Source: Desulforamulus ruminis DSM 2154
GTDB lineage: Bacteria > Bacillota > Desulfotomaculia > Desulfotomaculales > Desulfotomaculaceae
Direction of reading: 5' to 3'
Assembly (NCBI RefSeq): GCF_000215085.1
Contig: NC_015589.1
Span: 930,001 to 994,000 of the forward strand
DNA length: 64,000 nt
Numbering within the stretch: the stretch's first letter is position 1; every line of letters begins with the position of its first letter. Shown piece after piece: positions 1 through 8,540 of this stretch. The notes beneath the pieces are model-generated. The model was not told the origin of the DNA. It did no database searches and was given only the letters and a program-made list of their open reading frames with translations. Made by a program: the position numbers and the translations under genes.

Positions 1-225
1 ACAGCCATGGTGCGGTCCGGATTGACGGTGGCGGTCCTGACCGACAGCCAAAATTCTCCCCAAACACTGGCCTGTGAGTTGCTGGAATCCGGCTGCGGAG
101 ACAGGCCGGTGTCCGTTGGCAGCAACCTTTCTTATGATGATGAGAGGATTTACCGGGGCACCCTGACCGGCCTGCGGGGGTATCCGGAAAAATTACCGAA
201 CAGTGTGGTGGTTGTTGGTGTCTAA
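1..225 (+). CDS. cbiE: Cobalt-precorrin-7 (C5)-methyltransferase CbiE, C-terminal part
   Basis: Only the last ~74 codons are present; the gene begins before the window. CbiE methylates C5 of the corrin ring late in anaerobic cobalamin synthesis, using S-adenosylmethionine in the cytoplasm, and usually works with CbiT. The visible part carries the family's C-terminal pattern: a tetrapyrrole-methylase strand (LTVAVLTDSQNSP), then ENLSYPDERI-like NLSYDDERIYRGTL. It ends in hydrophobic VVVVGV, the usual CbiE end before a CbiT domain. The stop overlaps or abuts the start of cbiT, so the two are separate but coupled genes rather than the fused CobL form. Identification rests on the short C-terminus plus operon position. 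Confidence 0.85.
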   Translation, partial: TAMVRSGLTVAVLTDSQNSPQTLACELLESGCGDRPVSVGSNLSYDDERIYRGTLTGLRGYPEKLPNSVVVVGV

Positions 226-817
226 AGTGGAATGGTCCTATGCAACACCAGGTATTCCCGATCATCTTTTTAGAAGAGTCCATGGCATTCCCATGACCAA
301 GCAGGAAATTCGCCTGATTTCCATCTGTAAGCTCCGGATTTTTCCCGGGGCTACGGTTTATGACATTGGCGCCGGCACCGGCAGTGTTACGGTGGAATGC
401 GCCCTGCTGGCCGCGCCCGGGACCGTTTACGCCCTGGAAAAGGATAGTATTGCCGATGAACTGGTGGAGACCAATGTGCGGAGATTTGGCTTGAATAACG
501 TGAAACTGGTGCCCGGTTATGCTCCGGATACCCTGGACAAACTGCCTCCGGCGGACCGGATATTTATTGGCGGCAGTGCCGGTGCACTGGCGGAGATTTT
601 ACAGGCGGCGGATGAAAAATTAAAATCCGGGGGCTGGCTGGTAGCCAACGCCGTTACTCTGGAAACCGGCCCGCAGGTGCTTAAATTTCTGGAGGAAAAA
701 GGGTACCAGCAGGTGGACGCGGTCAGTATCAGTATCGCCCGGGCGAAAGCCTTGGGGCGTTCTCACCTGTGGGAGGCTCAGAACCCGGTACAAATCATTT
801 CCGGTCAAAAGAGTTAA
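218..817 (+). CDS. cbiT: Cobalt-precorrin-6B C15-methyltransferase (decarboxylating) CbiT
   Basis: CbiT methylates C15 and decarboxylates the C12 acetate side chain of cobalt-precorrin-6B. From GTG 218 the protein starts VSKVEWSYATPGIPDHLF, the family N-terminus. The class I SAM-binding motif DIGAGTGS lies at about residues 49-56, followed by ALEKD and the FIGGSAG strand typical of CbiT. I chose GTG 218 over ATG 203 because it gives the conserved N-terminus and sits at the cbiE stop (translational coupling). The length of 199 aa is normal. A gap of about 110 bp before cbiF is the only sizeable break between the early genes of this operon. Confidence 0.92.
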   Translation: MSKVEWSYATPGIPDHLFRRVHGIPMTKQEIRLISICKLRIFPGATVYDIGAGTGSVTVECALLAAPGTVYALEKDSIADELVETNVRRFGLNNVKLVPGYAPDTLDKLPPADRIFIGGSAGALAEILQAADEKLKSGGWLVANAVTLETGPQVLKFLEEKGYQQVDAVSISIARAKALGRSHLWEAQNPVQIISGQKS

Positions 818-926
818 TTAGTCTATGGGGTACTGCTTAAGGGTCCTGTACAAGACCCAAAAGGAATCCGGTATGAGGCTAGACCTGAAGGAAAGACCTA
901 TAAGGCTAGGAAGGATTTGATCAAAA
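818..926 (+). repeat. Intergenic stretch with hairpin, possibly a member of a small repeat family
   Basis: This 109-bp gap inside an otherwise compact operon contains a hairpin (GGGTC-N8-GACCC near 849-866). It shares the words GGGTACTGCTT, CTAGACC and AAAGGAAT with the 21.83-21.98 kb palindromic segment. The similarity is patchy and was judged by eye, so the repeat assignment is tentative. No coding potential is seen. Confidence 0.35.
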
Positions 927-1670
927 ATGATTTATTTTGTAGGGGCCGGACCGGGAGATCCGGAGCTTTTAACGGTCAAGGGGCAGGGGCTGCTGCAGGA
1001 AGCGGATCTGGTGGTCTACGCCGGATCTCTGGTTCCCGAAGCGGTGCTGGGCTGCTGCCGGCATGATGCTGAAAAGATTGACAGCGCCAAGTTGGCATTG
1101 GAGGAAATTGTCTCTTTAATGATCGGAGCTTACCGGCAGGGGAAAAAGATTGTGCGTCTGCATACCGGGGATCCCGGTTTATACGGAGCCATTGGTGAAC
1201 AAATGAAGGAATTGGATCAGCAGGGGATACCCTATGAAGTCATTCCCGGAGTCAGTTCCTTTTTAGCCGCCGCTGCCGCTTTAAAACGGGAGTACACCGT
1301 TCCTGGAGGCTCCCAAACCCTCATTGTCACCCGTTTGGCCGGCCGTACTCCGGTGCCCCCGGAACAGGCCCTGGACAAATTGGCTGCACACAAGGGTTCC
1401 ATGGCTATTTTTTTGTCCGTGGGCATGGCGGACCGGGTTCAGGAGGAATTGCTCCGGCAATATCCGCCTAAAACACCGGTGGCTGTGGTGGAACGGGTCT
1501 CCTGGCCGGAACAGAGAATCATTGAAGGAGAACTGCGGCAGTTGACCCGGATGGTTCAGGAGGCCGGCATCACCCGAACGGCTTTAATCCTGGTGGGCGA
1601 TTTCCTGAAAGAAAACGGCAAGTCTTTGCTCTATGACGGGGAGTTCCAGCATGGATACCGCCAGGACTAA
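927..1670 (+). CDS. cbiF: Cobalt-precorrin-4 C11-methyltransferase CbiF/CobM
   Basis: A SAM-dependent tetrapyrrole methylase that adds the C11 methyl group in corrin ring synthesis. The N-terminal glycine-rich loop VGAGPGDPELLTVKG is at residues 5-19. The second signature VRLHTGDPGLYGA and the IPGVSSFLAAAA segment follow in family order. At 247 aa it has the usual CbiF length. The start ATG lies at the beginning of the conserved first strand (MIYFVGAGPG). It overlaps cbiG by about 20 bp, consistent with coupled translation. Confidence 0.95.
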   Translation: MIYFVGAGPGDPELLTVKGQGLLQEADLVVYAGSLVPEAVLGCCRHDAEKIDSAKLALEEIVSLMIGAYRQGKKIVRLHTGDPGLYGAIGEQMKELDQQGIPYEVIPGVSSFLAAAAALKREYTVPGGSQTLIVTRLAGRTPVPPEQALDKLAAHKGSMAIFLSVGMADRVQEELLRQYPPKTPVAVVERVSWPEQRIIEGELRQLTRMVQEAGITRTALILVGDFLKENGKSLLYDGEFQHGYRQD

Positions 1671-2721
1671 CGCCATTGCGGTACTGGCTTTGACCCGGGG
1701 AGGAGCGCGCCTGGCCGGGAGGCTGGGGCATTTGCTGCCGGATCAGGTCCACCTGTATTTGCCCCGGCGCCTCTGCGAGGGAGAGCTGCCGGGGCAGGCC
1801 TTTCCTTTTGACCGTTGGCAGCAGGCTGCCGGAAAAGTGTTTGCCGGTTACCGGCGGATTCTTTTTATCATGGCTTCGGGGATTGTGGTGCGAACGCTGG
1901 CGCCCTTGCTGGATTCTAAGCAGACCGATCCGGCCGTAGTGGTCCTGGATGAAAAAGGGCGGTTTGCCATCAGCCTGCTCTCGGGTCATCTGGGGGGAGC
2001 CAATGAGTTGGCTCGTCAGATTGCGGAAGTTTTAGGTGCAATGCCGGTGATTACCACCGCCACCGATGTGAATGATGCTCCGGCTTTGGATTTGCTGGCC
2101 AGGGAATTGGCCTGCAGGATCTATCCTCCTTCTGAAATAAAACGTTTTAACCGGTTCTTGGTGGAGGGAGAACAGGTGATCCTGTATTCCCGGTGGGCTT
2201 TAAGCCCGGAATACAGAGCCGGGTTTACCTACATAGACCGTCAGGAGGATATTCCCCTTGGGCACCCGGTTGTTTACATAACAAATAGAATCGTACCCTT
2301 GGGGCCGCAGCCGCGACTCTTGCTCCGGCCCCGGAACCTTGTGGTGGGAGTGGGCTGCCGCCGGGGTGTAAAGGCAGATCAGATTATCGGCGCCATAAAG
2401 GCCGTTTTTAAAGGGGAAAAATTGAGCCTGCTGTCCCTGCAAGCTTTGGCTACAGTGGATGTTAAAATGAAGGAGCCGGGTTTGCTGCAAGCGGCGGAAT
2501 ATTTCAAGGTTCCGCTGGTGGAAGTGGGCAGAGAGCAAATCGAAGCTCTTTCCGGGCAGTTTGCCCCGTCGGATTTTGTAAAACAAAGCATAGGAGTTGG
2601 TGGCGTATGCGAACCTGCGGCCATGACAGCCAGCGGACAGGGGAAAATCATTATCCCCAAACAGAAAATGGGTCCGGTGACGGTAGCGGTGGCAGAGGCC
2701 GGGTTACAGTGGTGGGGTTAG
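1651..2721 (+). CDS. cbiG: Cobalt-precorrin-5A hydrolase CbiG
   Basis: CbiG opens the delta-lactone ring of cobalt-precorrin-5A and releases acetaldehyde, a step specific to the anaerobic pathway. The 356-aa protein has the N-terminal CbiG domain (TRGGARLA; IMASGIVVRTLAPLL; SLLSGHLGGANELARQIA) and the C-terminal domain with VVGVGCRRG and SIGVGGVCEPAA. I chose ATG 1651, preceded by a GGGGAG SD, over an in-frame ATG 18 bases upstream. It overlaps both cbiF and, by more than 100 bp, the longest version of cbiH. Confidence 0.94.
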   Translation: MDTARTNAIAVLALTRGGARLAGRLGHLLPDQVHLYLPRRLCEGELPGQAFPFDRWQQAAGKVFAGYRRILFIMASGIVVRTLAPLLDSKQTDPAVVVLDEKGRFAISLLSGHLGGANELARQIAEVLGAMPVITTATDVNDAPALDLLARELACRIYPPSEIKRFNRFLVEGEQVILYSRWALSPEYRAGFTYIDRQEDIPLGHPVVYITNRIVPLGPQPRLLLRPRNLVVGVGCRRGVKADQIIGAIKAVFKGEKLSLLSLQALATVDVKMKEPGLLQAAEYFKVPLVEVGREQIEALSGQFAPSDFVKQSIGVGGVCEPAAMTASGQGKIIIPKQKMGPVTVAVAEAGLQWWG

Positions 2722-3416
2722 GTCCCGGCAACCGGGAGAGCATCACCCCGGAAGCCCTGGGAGCCATCAAAGAGGCTCAGGTGGTGGTGGGCTATCCTAC
2801 CTATTTGGATCTAATTGAGGATTTAATGGCGGGTAAAGAGCGGGTAGCCACTCCCATGCGGGGAGAGTTGGAGCGGGCCAGGCAGGCGGTGGCTCTGGCT
2901 GTCGCCGGCAAAAAAGTGGCTGTGGTCAGCAGCGGCGACCCCGGCATATACGGTATGGCCGGCCTGATTTTGGAGGTGGCCGGAGGAGAAATTCCCGTTC
3001 AGGTGGTTCCCGGAGTCACCGCCGCTTCTGCCGCCGCCGCCGCTTTAGGGGCGCCTCTGATGAATGATTTCGCCGTAATCAGTCTCAGTGACCTGCTCAC
3101 CCCCTGGGAGATCATGATTCGGCGGCTTGAGGCCGCCGCTCAGGGAGATTTTGTTATTGTTTTATATAACCCCCGGAGCCACGGACGGCCGGATCATATA
3201 AAAAGAGCCCGGGAAATCTTTTTAAGGCACAGGAGTTCCCAAACCCCCGTCGGTATTGTCCGGTGCGCCCGCCGGGGATTAGAGGAGAAGATACTCACCG
3301 ATTTGGAAAATATGCTGCATTATGAAATTGACATGTTAACCACGGTGGTCATCGGGAACTCCCAAACCCGGGTCATGGGAGGAGAGATGGTAACTCCCCG
3401 GGGTTACCGTCTGTGA
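2607..3416 (+). CDS. cbiH: Cobalt-factor III / precorrin-3B C17-methyltransferase CbiH
   Basis: CbiH methylates C17 and drives ring contraction to cobalt-precorrin-4. The tetrapyrrole-methylase signatures are VTVVGLGPGNRESITPEA, SSGDPGIYGMAG and VVPGVTAASAAAAALGAP. The start is uncertain. ATG 2607 has a good AGGAG SD ten bases upstream but adds ~32 residues of unusual Gly/Ser-rich sequence overlapping the cbiG end. GTG 2709/2712 would begin inside the first beta-strand. The function is independent of this choice. The stop TGA overlaps the GTG start of cbiJ. Confidence 0.92.
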   Translation: MRTCGHDSQRTGENHYPQTENGSGDGSGGRGRVTVVGLGPGNRESITPEALGAIKEAQVVVGYPTYLDLIEDLMAGKERVATPMRGELERARQAVALAVAGKKVAVVSSGDPGIYGMAGLILEVAGGEIPVQVVPGVTAASAAAAALGAPLMNDFAVISLSDLLTPWEIMIRRLEAAAQGDFVIVLYNPRSHGRPDHIKRAREIFLRHRSSQTPVGIVRCARRGLEEKILTDLENMLHYEIDMLTTVVIGNSQTRVMGGEMVTPRGYRL

Positions 3417-4186
3417 TTCTGGTACTGGCCGGGACCCTGGAAGGACGCAATACAGCGGCCCTGCTACAGGAAAGGGGTTTCCGGGTGGCCGCCTCGGTGG
3501 TCAGCCCCTATGGCGCTCGGTTGTTGGAGAAAAAAGGGGTCCATGAAGTTTATACAGGAACCCTGGACCGGGATGACTTAAAGGAAGTGTTGAATAGAGG
3601 CTGCCGCCTGCTGGTGGACGCCACTCATCCCTACGCAACCCTGGCTTCCGAAACCGCCATGGAAGCAGCGTCAGAAACCGGAATTCCTTACCTGCGGCTG
3701 GAAAGGCCGGCGGCTTCTTTACCGGTGCATCCCCTGGTTCATCGGGAAGATTCTTTGCAGAGCAGTATTGATAAGGCCCTGGCTCTGGGACCGGTGCTGT
3801 TTTCCACCTTGGGAAGCAAAAACCTGCCGCCTCTTCTGGCTGCCGCCCGGCAGGCCGGGGTTCGGGTGGTGGCCAGGATCCTGCCCGATGCCGCCATGGT
3901 GGCCCGCTGCCAGGAATGGGGACTCACCCCGGCGGATATGGTTGCTCTGCAGGGGCCCTGCAGTAAAGAGTTGAATAAGGCTTTGTTCCGGCAATACGAA
4001 GCCCGGGTGATATTAACCAAGGAGAGCGGGGCTACCGGAGGCGTAACCGAGAAGGTGGAAGCGGCCTTGGAGTTGGGCCTGCCGGTGGTAATTTGGCAGC
4101 GGCCCCGGTTATACTATCCCTTGACTGTGGATTCACCGGAAAGGGTGCTGGAATACTGCCTTACCCGTTTGCGGGAAGAAGGTTAG
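3413..4186 (+). CDS. cbiJ: Cobalt-precorrin-6A reductase CbiJ/CobK
   Basis: An NAD(P)H-dependent reductase of the corrin macrocycle (cobalt-precorrin-6A to 6B). The 257-aa protein starts with MILVLAGTLEGRNTAALL and has the characteristic LVDATHPYA motif near residue 70. LFSTLGSKNL and ILTKESGATGG follow, all hallmarks of CbiJ/CobK. The GTG start overlaps the cbiH stop by four bases (GTGA). A clear AGGAGG after its own stop serves the next gene, cbiX. Confidence 0.94.
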   Translation: MILVLAGTLEGRNTAALLQERGFRVAASVVSPYGARLLEKKGVHEVYTGTLDRDDLKEVLNRGCRLLVDATHPYATLASETAMEAASETGIPYLRLERPAASLPVHPLVHREDSLQSSIDKALALGPVLFSTLGSKNLPPLLAAARQAGVRVVARILPDAAMVARCQEWGLTPADMVALQGPCSKELNKALFRQYEARVILTKESGATGGVTEKVEAALELGLPVVIWQRPRLYYPLTVDSPERVLEYCLTRLREEG

Positions 4187-4199
4187 GAGGAACAGGATA

Positions 4200-4568
4200 T
4201 TGGAAGGCGTTATTATCCTGGGCCATGGCAGCCGCAGACCGGAGGCCAACCAGGAAATCAGAGATATTGCGGAACAGGTTAAAATGCGGACTGGGGACGT
4301 TATTTATGAAACCTGTTTTTTGCAGTTTGGACAGCCCGCTTTGTCCGAAGGAATCCAGCGCATGGTTGCCTCCGGGGTGGAGAAAATTACGGTGATTCCT
4401 CTTCTGCTGGCTGTGGGCAATCACATTCAGGTGGAACTGCCCCGGCTGCTGCGGCAGCAAAAGGAATTATATCCGGGTCTTACCCTCCTGCTGGCTCCGC
4501 ATCTGGGAGCGGATTCCCGAATTGTGGAGATTGTCATGGACCGGATGAAGCAAGGAAGTGAAATATAG
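4200..4568 (+). CDS. cbiX: Short-form sirohydrochlorin cobaltochelatase CbiX
   Basis: CbiX inserts Co2+ into sirohydrochlorin, the step that commits to the cobalt-early pathway. The 122-aa protein is the short, single-domain form that works as a homodimer. It has GHGSRRPEANQ near the N-terminus, containing one metal-binding His, and VIPLLLAVGNHIQVELP, containing the second. The start is TTG 4200, placed eight to nine bases after TAGGAGG. Only three bases separate its stop from the TTG start of cbiC. Its place in mid-operon, rather than near the early genes, is somewhat unusual. Confidence 0.92.
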   Translation: MEGVIILGHGSRRPEANQEIRDIAEQVKMRTGDVIYETCFLQFGQPALSEGIQRMVASGVEKITVIPLLLAVGNHIQVELPRLLRQQKELYPGLTLLLAPHLGADSRIVEIVMDRMKQGSEI

Positions 4569-4570
4569 AC

Positions 4571-5197
4571 TTGAGTATTTATGACGAAATTATATGGAAC
4601 CCTCGGGAAATAGAACAGGAAAGCATGCGCCAAGTGAAGGCTCTTTTAGCCGGGACCCATTTTACCCCCGGTGAAGGGGCGGTGGTCAGCCGTCTGGTCC
4701 ATACCAGCGGCGACCCGGACCTGGCCGGCCAGGTCCGTTTTCATCAGCGGGCTGTGGCAGCCGGCCGGGAAGCACTCCGGCGGGGCGCCCATATTTACAC
4801 CGATGTAACCATGCTGACGGCGGGCATCAACGGCAATCGCCTGGCCCAACTGGGCGGAGAAATACACTGTGCCGTTCACCAGCCCGAGGTGGCCCAAGAA
4901 GCCAAGGAGAGAGGCATCACCCGTTCAGCGGTGGCCATGGAGAAATTCGGCAACCGCTTGCGGGATCAGGTGGTGGCCATTGGCAATGCGCCCACGGCCC
5001 TGTTTACCCTGCTTCAGATGATGGACCAGGGGCTAAAACCCGCTCTGGTGGTAGGGATGCCGGTTGGTTTTGTGGGAGCAGCCCGTTCCAAAGAACTGCT
5101 GCTGGAGAGAGAAGTGCCTTACATTACCCTGCTGGGAACCCGGGGTGGCAGCCCGCTGGCTGCTGCAACCATCAATGCCTTGTTATACATGGAGTAA
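4571..5197 (+). CDS. cbiC: Cobalt-precorrin-8 methylmutase CbiC
   Basis: CbiC moves the C11 methyl group to C12 to form cobyrinic acid. The family pattern is clear: IEQESMRQV, VSRLVHTSGDPDLA (containing the catalytic His), YTDVTMLTAGINGNRL, IGNAPTALF and MPVGFVGAARSKELL. At 208 aa it has the normal length. The start is TTG 4571 at the family N-terminus, only three bases after cbiX. The gap to cbiP holds a strong SD. Confidence 0.95.
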   Translation: MSIYDEIIWNPREIEQESMRQVKALLAGTHFTPGEGAVVSRLVHTSGDPDLAGQVRFHQRAVAAGREALRRGAHIYTDVTMLTAGINGNRLAQLGGEIHCAVHQPEVAQEAKERGITRSAVAMEKFGNRLRDQVVAIGNAPTALFTLLQMMDQGLKPALVVGMPVGFVGAARSKELLLEREVPYITLLGTRGGSPLAAATINALLYME

Positions 5198-5239
5198 CTT
5201 GGGCTTGCAGAACCTTGAACTTTAATGGAGGTGATTCCT

Positions 5240-6781
5240 TTGCCCCTGCCCAGAACCATTATGCTGCAGGGTACCTCTTCTCACGTGGGCAAGAGCCTGC
5301 TTTGTACCGCCCTGTGCCGTATCTTTAAACAGGAGGGTTTCCGGGTTTCGCCCTTTAAGGCACAAAATATGGCCCTTAACAGTTATGTTACCGCCGATGG
5401 GGGGGAAATTGGCCGGGCTCAGGGAACCCAGGCCGACGCGGCAGGGATTTTGGCTACGGTAGCCATGAACCCGGTGCTGCTTAAACCCAAGCAGGATCTA
5501 AATGCCCAGGTGGTGGTGCTGGGAAAGCCCCTGGCGGATATGAGTGCCAGGGACTACCGGGCCAATTTTTTACCCCAGGCAGTGGGGCTGGTGGAACAAT
5601 GCATCCGGGAACTTCAGTCGGAATACGAGATATTGGTGATTGAGGGGGCCGGCAGCCCTGCGGAAGTAAACCTAAAAGACCGGGATATTGTTAATATGAA
5701 GACAGCCCAACTGGCGGACGCTCCGGTTCTGCTGGTGGCGGATATTGACCGGGGAGGCGTTTTTGCCGCTCTGGTGGGAACGCTGGAACTTTTGGAACCC
5801 CACGAACGTCAAAGGGTGGCGGGATTTATTATCAACAAATTCAGGGGAGACCTGGATTTGTTGCGGCCGGGACTGGAATTCCTGGAACAGCGCACCGGTA
5901 AACCGGTGCTGGGAGTCATTCCCTATCTGCACCAGCATGGCATTGAAGAGGAAGATTCCGTAGCCCTGCCTGCTGCCGGGAAGGCCAAGGCCGGGGCTGA
6001 GCTGGATATTGCCGTAATAAAACTGCCCAGAATATCGAACTTTACGGACTTTGATCCTCTGACAGCGGTGCCTGGAGTGGACCTGCGTTTTGTGGGGCCC
6101 GGTGAAGACCTGGGTCGCCCGGATGCCATTATCCTTCCTGGAACTAAAAATACGGTTCAGGATTTACTTTTTCTCAGGGAAGAGCAGTTGGACAAGAAAA
6201 TGGAAAGGCTGGTTCTTTCCGGGGTGCCGGTGGTGGGCATCTGCGGCGGCTTTCAAATGATGGGGAAAACGCTGTATGACCCCTGGGGAACCGAGGCAGG
6301 ACTGGGGAATTTGGCAGGACTGGGATGGCTGGATATGGAGACTACCTATCTGGCTGAGAAGCAAACCCATCGCTGCCATGCCAAAATGGCTTGCGCAGCC
6401 CTTGGCTGGTATGGTATAACTAATCAGGAAATAAAAGGTTATGAGATTCACACCGGACAGGTGACCCTGGGTCCTGGAATTCAGCCGCTGCTGGAAATAA
6501 CCTGCCGTTCGGGCCAGCCGGTATCCCAGTGGGATGGAGCGGTGGCTTGCCAGGGCCGGATATTGGGTACGCATCTGCACGGTCTTTTTGATAATGCTGA
6601 ATTTTTACTGGGATGGGTTAATTTCCTTCGCCGGGAGAAAGAGCTTCCGCTGCTGGAACCCTCCCAGATACCCGGAATAAACCGGGAATTAAATTATGAC
6701 CGCCTGGCAGCGGTGGTCCGGCAGCATCTGGATATGGCTGCCCTGGGCCGCATCATGGGTCTGGAGGCAAAGGAAGGATGA
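5240..6781 (+). CDS. cbiP: Cobyric acid synthase CbiP/CobQ
   Basis: A glutamine-dependent amidotransferase that amidates the b, d, e and g side chains of adenosylcobyrinic acid diamide. The N-terminal P-loop domain reads MLQGTSSHVGKSLLCTALCR; the middle has PVLLVADIDRGGVFA. The C-terminal class I glutaminase-like domain has VGICGGFQMMG, with the nucleophile Cys, and THLHGLFDN. I prefer TTG 5240 because a GGAGGTGA SD at 5227-5234 is correctly spaced for it. An ATG at 5225 overlaps that SD. The length is about 513 aa. It overlaps cbiB by four bases (ATGA). Confidence 0.95.
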   Translation: MPLPRTIMLQGTSSHVGKSLLCTALCRIFKQEGFRVSPFKAQNMALNSYVTADGGEIGRAQGTQADAAGILATVAMNPVLLKPKQDLNAQVVVLGKPLADMSARDYRANFLPQAVGLVEQCIRELQSEYEILVIEGAGSPAEVNLKDRDIVNMKTAQLADAPVLLVADIDRGGVFAALVGTLELLEPHERQRVAGFIINKFRGDLDLLRPGLEFLEQRTGKPVLGVIPYLHQHGIEEEDSVALPAAGKAKAGAELDIAVIKLPRISNFTDFDPLTAVPGVDLRFVGPGEDLGRPDAIILPGTKNTVQDLLFLREEQLDKKMERLVLSGVPVVGICGGFQMMGKTLYDPWGTEAGLGNLAGLGWLDMETTYLAEKQTHRCHAKMACAALGWYGITNQEIKGYEIHTGQVTLGPGIQPLLEITCRSGQPVSQWDGAVACQGRILGTHLHGLFDNAEFLLGWVNFLRREKELPLLEPSQIPGINRELNYDRLAAVVRQHLDMAALGRIMGLEAKEG

Positions 6782-7740
6782 GCGGACTGATCCTTGGCGC
6801 CCTGCTGATTGACCTGATGGTGGGTGATCCCCGGTGGATCCCTCACCCGGTTGTTCTGATGGGAAAGCTGATCAGCCGCTTAGAGGCGGTGGTCCGCAGA
6901 GCAACCGCCAGTCCTTGGGGTCTTCGGTTGGGCGGGGTGTTGCTGGTGATCCTGGTATGTCTCTCCACCTATTGGGCTACCGGGTTGCTCATCCAGTTGG
7001 CCGGGAGAATCAATCCCTATCTGGGGATGGCGGTACACCTGTGGTTGTTATCAACCACCCTGGCCATAAAAAGTCTCACTTTGCATGCCCGGGCGGTGGC
7101 GATCCCTTTGGCGAAGGGCGATTTGCCGCTTGCCCGCCGTAAATTATCCCTTATCGTGGGACGGGATACGGAACATCTGGAGCAAGGGGAAATTGCCCGG
7201 GCAGCGGTGGAAACCGTGGCGGAGAATACGGTGGATGGGATTGTTGCTCCCCTGTTTTTCGCTTTCATCGGCGGCGCCCCTCTGGCCATGGCTTATAAGG
7301 CGGTGAATACCATGGACAGCATGCTTGGCTACCGGGACCAACGCTACCGGTATTTGGGATGGGCTGCCGCCCGGCTGGATGACTTGGCCAATTATCTACC
7401 TGCCCGGCTGGCCGGCCTCTTTTATCTGATGTTTTCTCCCTTAACCCCGGGCCGTTTTAAAGGAGTCCTGCGGGGAATCCTTCAGGATGCACCCGGGCAC
7501 CCCAGCCCCAACAGCGGGATTCCCGAAGCCGCGGTGGCCGGGGCTTTTAAAATACAATTGGGGGGAACCAATTATTACCGGGGAGAGGCATCTCACCGTC
7601 CCAAGATGGGTGCCGGGACATTTCCTTTGCCGGAGCATATCCAAAAAGCGCTGAATCTGACTTACGGGGTAACCTTGTTGAGTACTCTGGCCGGTATTTT
7701 AATAAGCTATCTGCTGAAGGTTGCGGATTATCTCCCTTAG
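6778..7740 (+). CDS. cbiB: Adenosylcobinamide-phosphate synthase CbiB/CobD-type membrane protein
   Basis: An integral membrane enzyme that attaches the aminopropanol (phosphate) arm to adenosylcobyric acid. The 320-aa protein opens with LILGALLIDLMVGDPRWIPHPV, the CbiB signature. It continues with several hydrophobic segments (residues ~48-100) and the conserved VETVAENTVDGIVAPLFF and MDSMLGYRDQRY motifs. Late AAVAGAFKIQLGGTNYYRG also fits. It is translationally coupled to cbiP. PduX-like and CobD-like enzymes that supply the aminopropanol phosphate are encoded just downstream. Confidence 0.95.
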   Translation: MSGLILGALLIDLMVGDPRWIPHPVVLMGKLISRLEAVVRRATASPWGLRLGGVLLVILVCLSTYWATGLLIQLAGRINPYLGMAVHLWLLSTTLAIKSLTLHARAVAIPLAKGDLPLARRKLSLIVGRDTEHLEQGEIARAAVETVAENTVDGIVAPLFFAFIGGAPLAMAYKAVNTMDSMLGYRDQRYRYLGWAAARLDDLANYLPARLAGLFYLMFSPLTPGRFKGVLRGILQDAPGHPSPNSGIPEAAVAGAFKIQLGGTNYYRGEASHRPKMGAGTFPLPEHIQKALNLTYGVTLLSTLAGILISYLLKVADYLP

Positions 7741-7793
7741 AACCTGAATGGATGGAATTGCATTGGGGAGGTATCGGGAAAGGAGCTGGCAGG

Positions 7794-8540
7794 ATGCTTA
7801 AATCCCTGCGCTTGGCCATTAGTTTCTTAACCATTTTTCCGGTTTACCAGGAAAGGGCGGAAAGCCAGGAATTAGGGCGGTCGGTGTCGTATTATCCTCT
7901 GGTGGGTTTGCTGCTGGGGGCGCTGGTTGCAGGACTCTGTTACGGACTCCATCGTTTGGGGCTTACCTTGGCCGGGGATGGATTGGTGGTGGTGGCACTG
8001 GTTGTTTTAACCGGTGGTTTACATATGGACGGTCTAATGGATACGGCGGATGGGTTATTCAGTGGACGAAACCTGGAGCAAAAGCTAGCTATTATGAAGG
8101 ATAGCCGGGTGGGGGCCATGGGCGTCATGGCCTTTGCTACGGTGCTGCTGCTGAAGACGGTTTTCCTTTATGAGTTAAGCATGGGGTTGAAACTTACGGC
8201 TTTGATTTTAGCTCCTGCTGCCGGACGTTGGGCTATGGTGTATGGGATTATCCGTTTCCCCTACGCGCGGCAGGAGGGGTTGGGAGGTAGTTTGGCGCAG
8301 GCGGGTCGATGTCAACTGGCGGTCGCCAGCCTGATACTGCTGGCGGCTGCCCTTTGGCTGGCAGGGCCGGCCGGTCTGGGAATTGCGGCATTTGTTCTTT
8401 TGGGAACCCTGGCTACCACAAGATTCATCAGCAAGTGTATTGGTGGCATGACTGGAGATACCTACGGAGCCACCGGGGAGTTGATTGAAGTATGGACGAT
8501 ATTGATAATTCTTATAGGTCAACAGACAGCATTTCTATAG
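7794..8540 (+). CDS. cobS: Adenosylcobinamide-GDP ribazoletransferase (cobalamin synthase) CobS
   Basis: CobS joins GDP-cobinamide to alpha-ribazole at the membrane to complete the cobalamin nucleotide loop. The N-terminus LRLAISFLTIFPV and the segment LHMDGLMDTADGLFSGR are diagnostic; DSRVGAMGVMA follows. The 248-aa protein has multiple hydrophobic helices. I chose ATG 7794, which gives the family N-terminus, over an in-frame ATG 42 bases upstream. The gene overlaps the next reading frame by 49 bp. Confidence 0.94.
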   Translation: MLKSLRLAISFLTIFPVYQERAESQELGRSVSYYPLVGLLLGALVAGLCYGLHRLGLTLAGDGLVVVALVVLTGGLHMDGLMDTADGLFSGRNLEQKLAIMKDSRVGAMGVMAFATVLLLKTVFLYELSMGLKLTALILAPAAGRWAMVYGIIRFPYARQEGLGGSLAQAGRCQLAVASLILLAAALWLAGPAGLGIAAFVLLGTLATTRFISKCIGGMTGDTYGATGELIEVWTILIILIGQQTAFL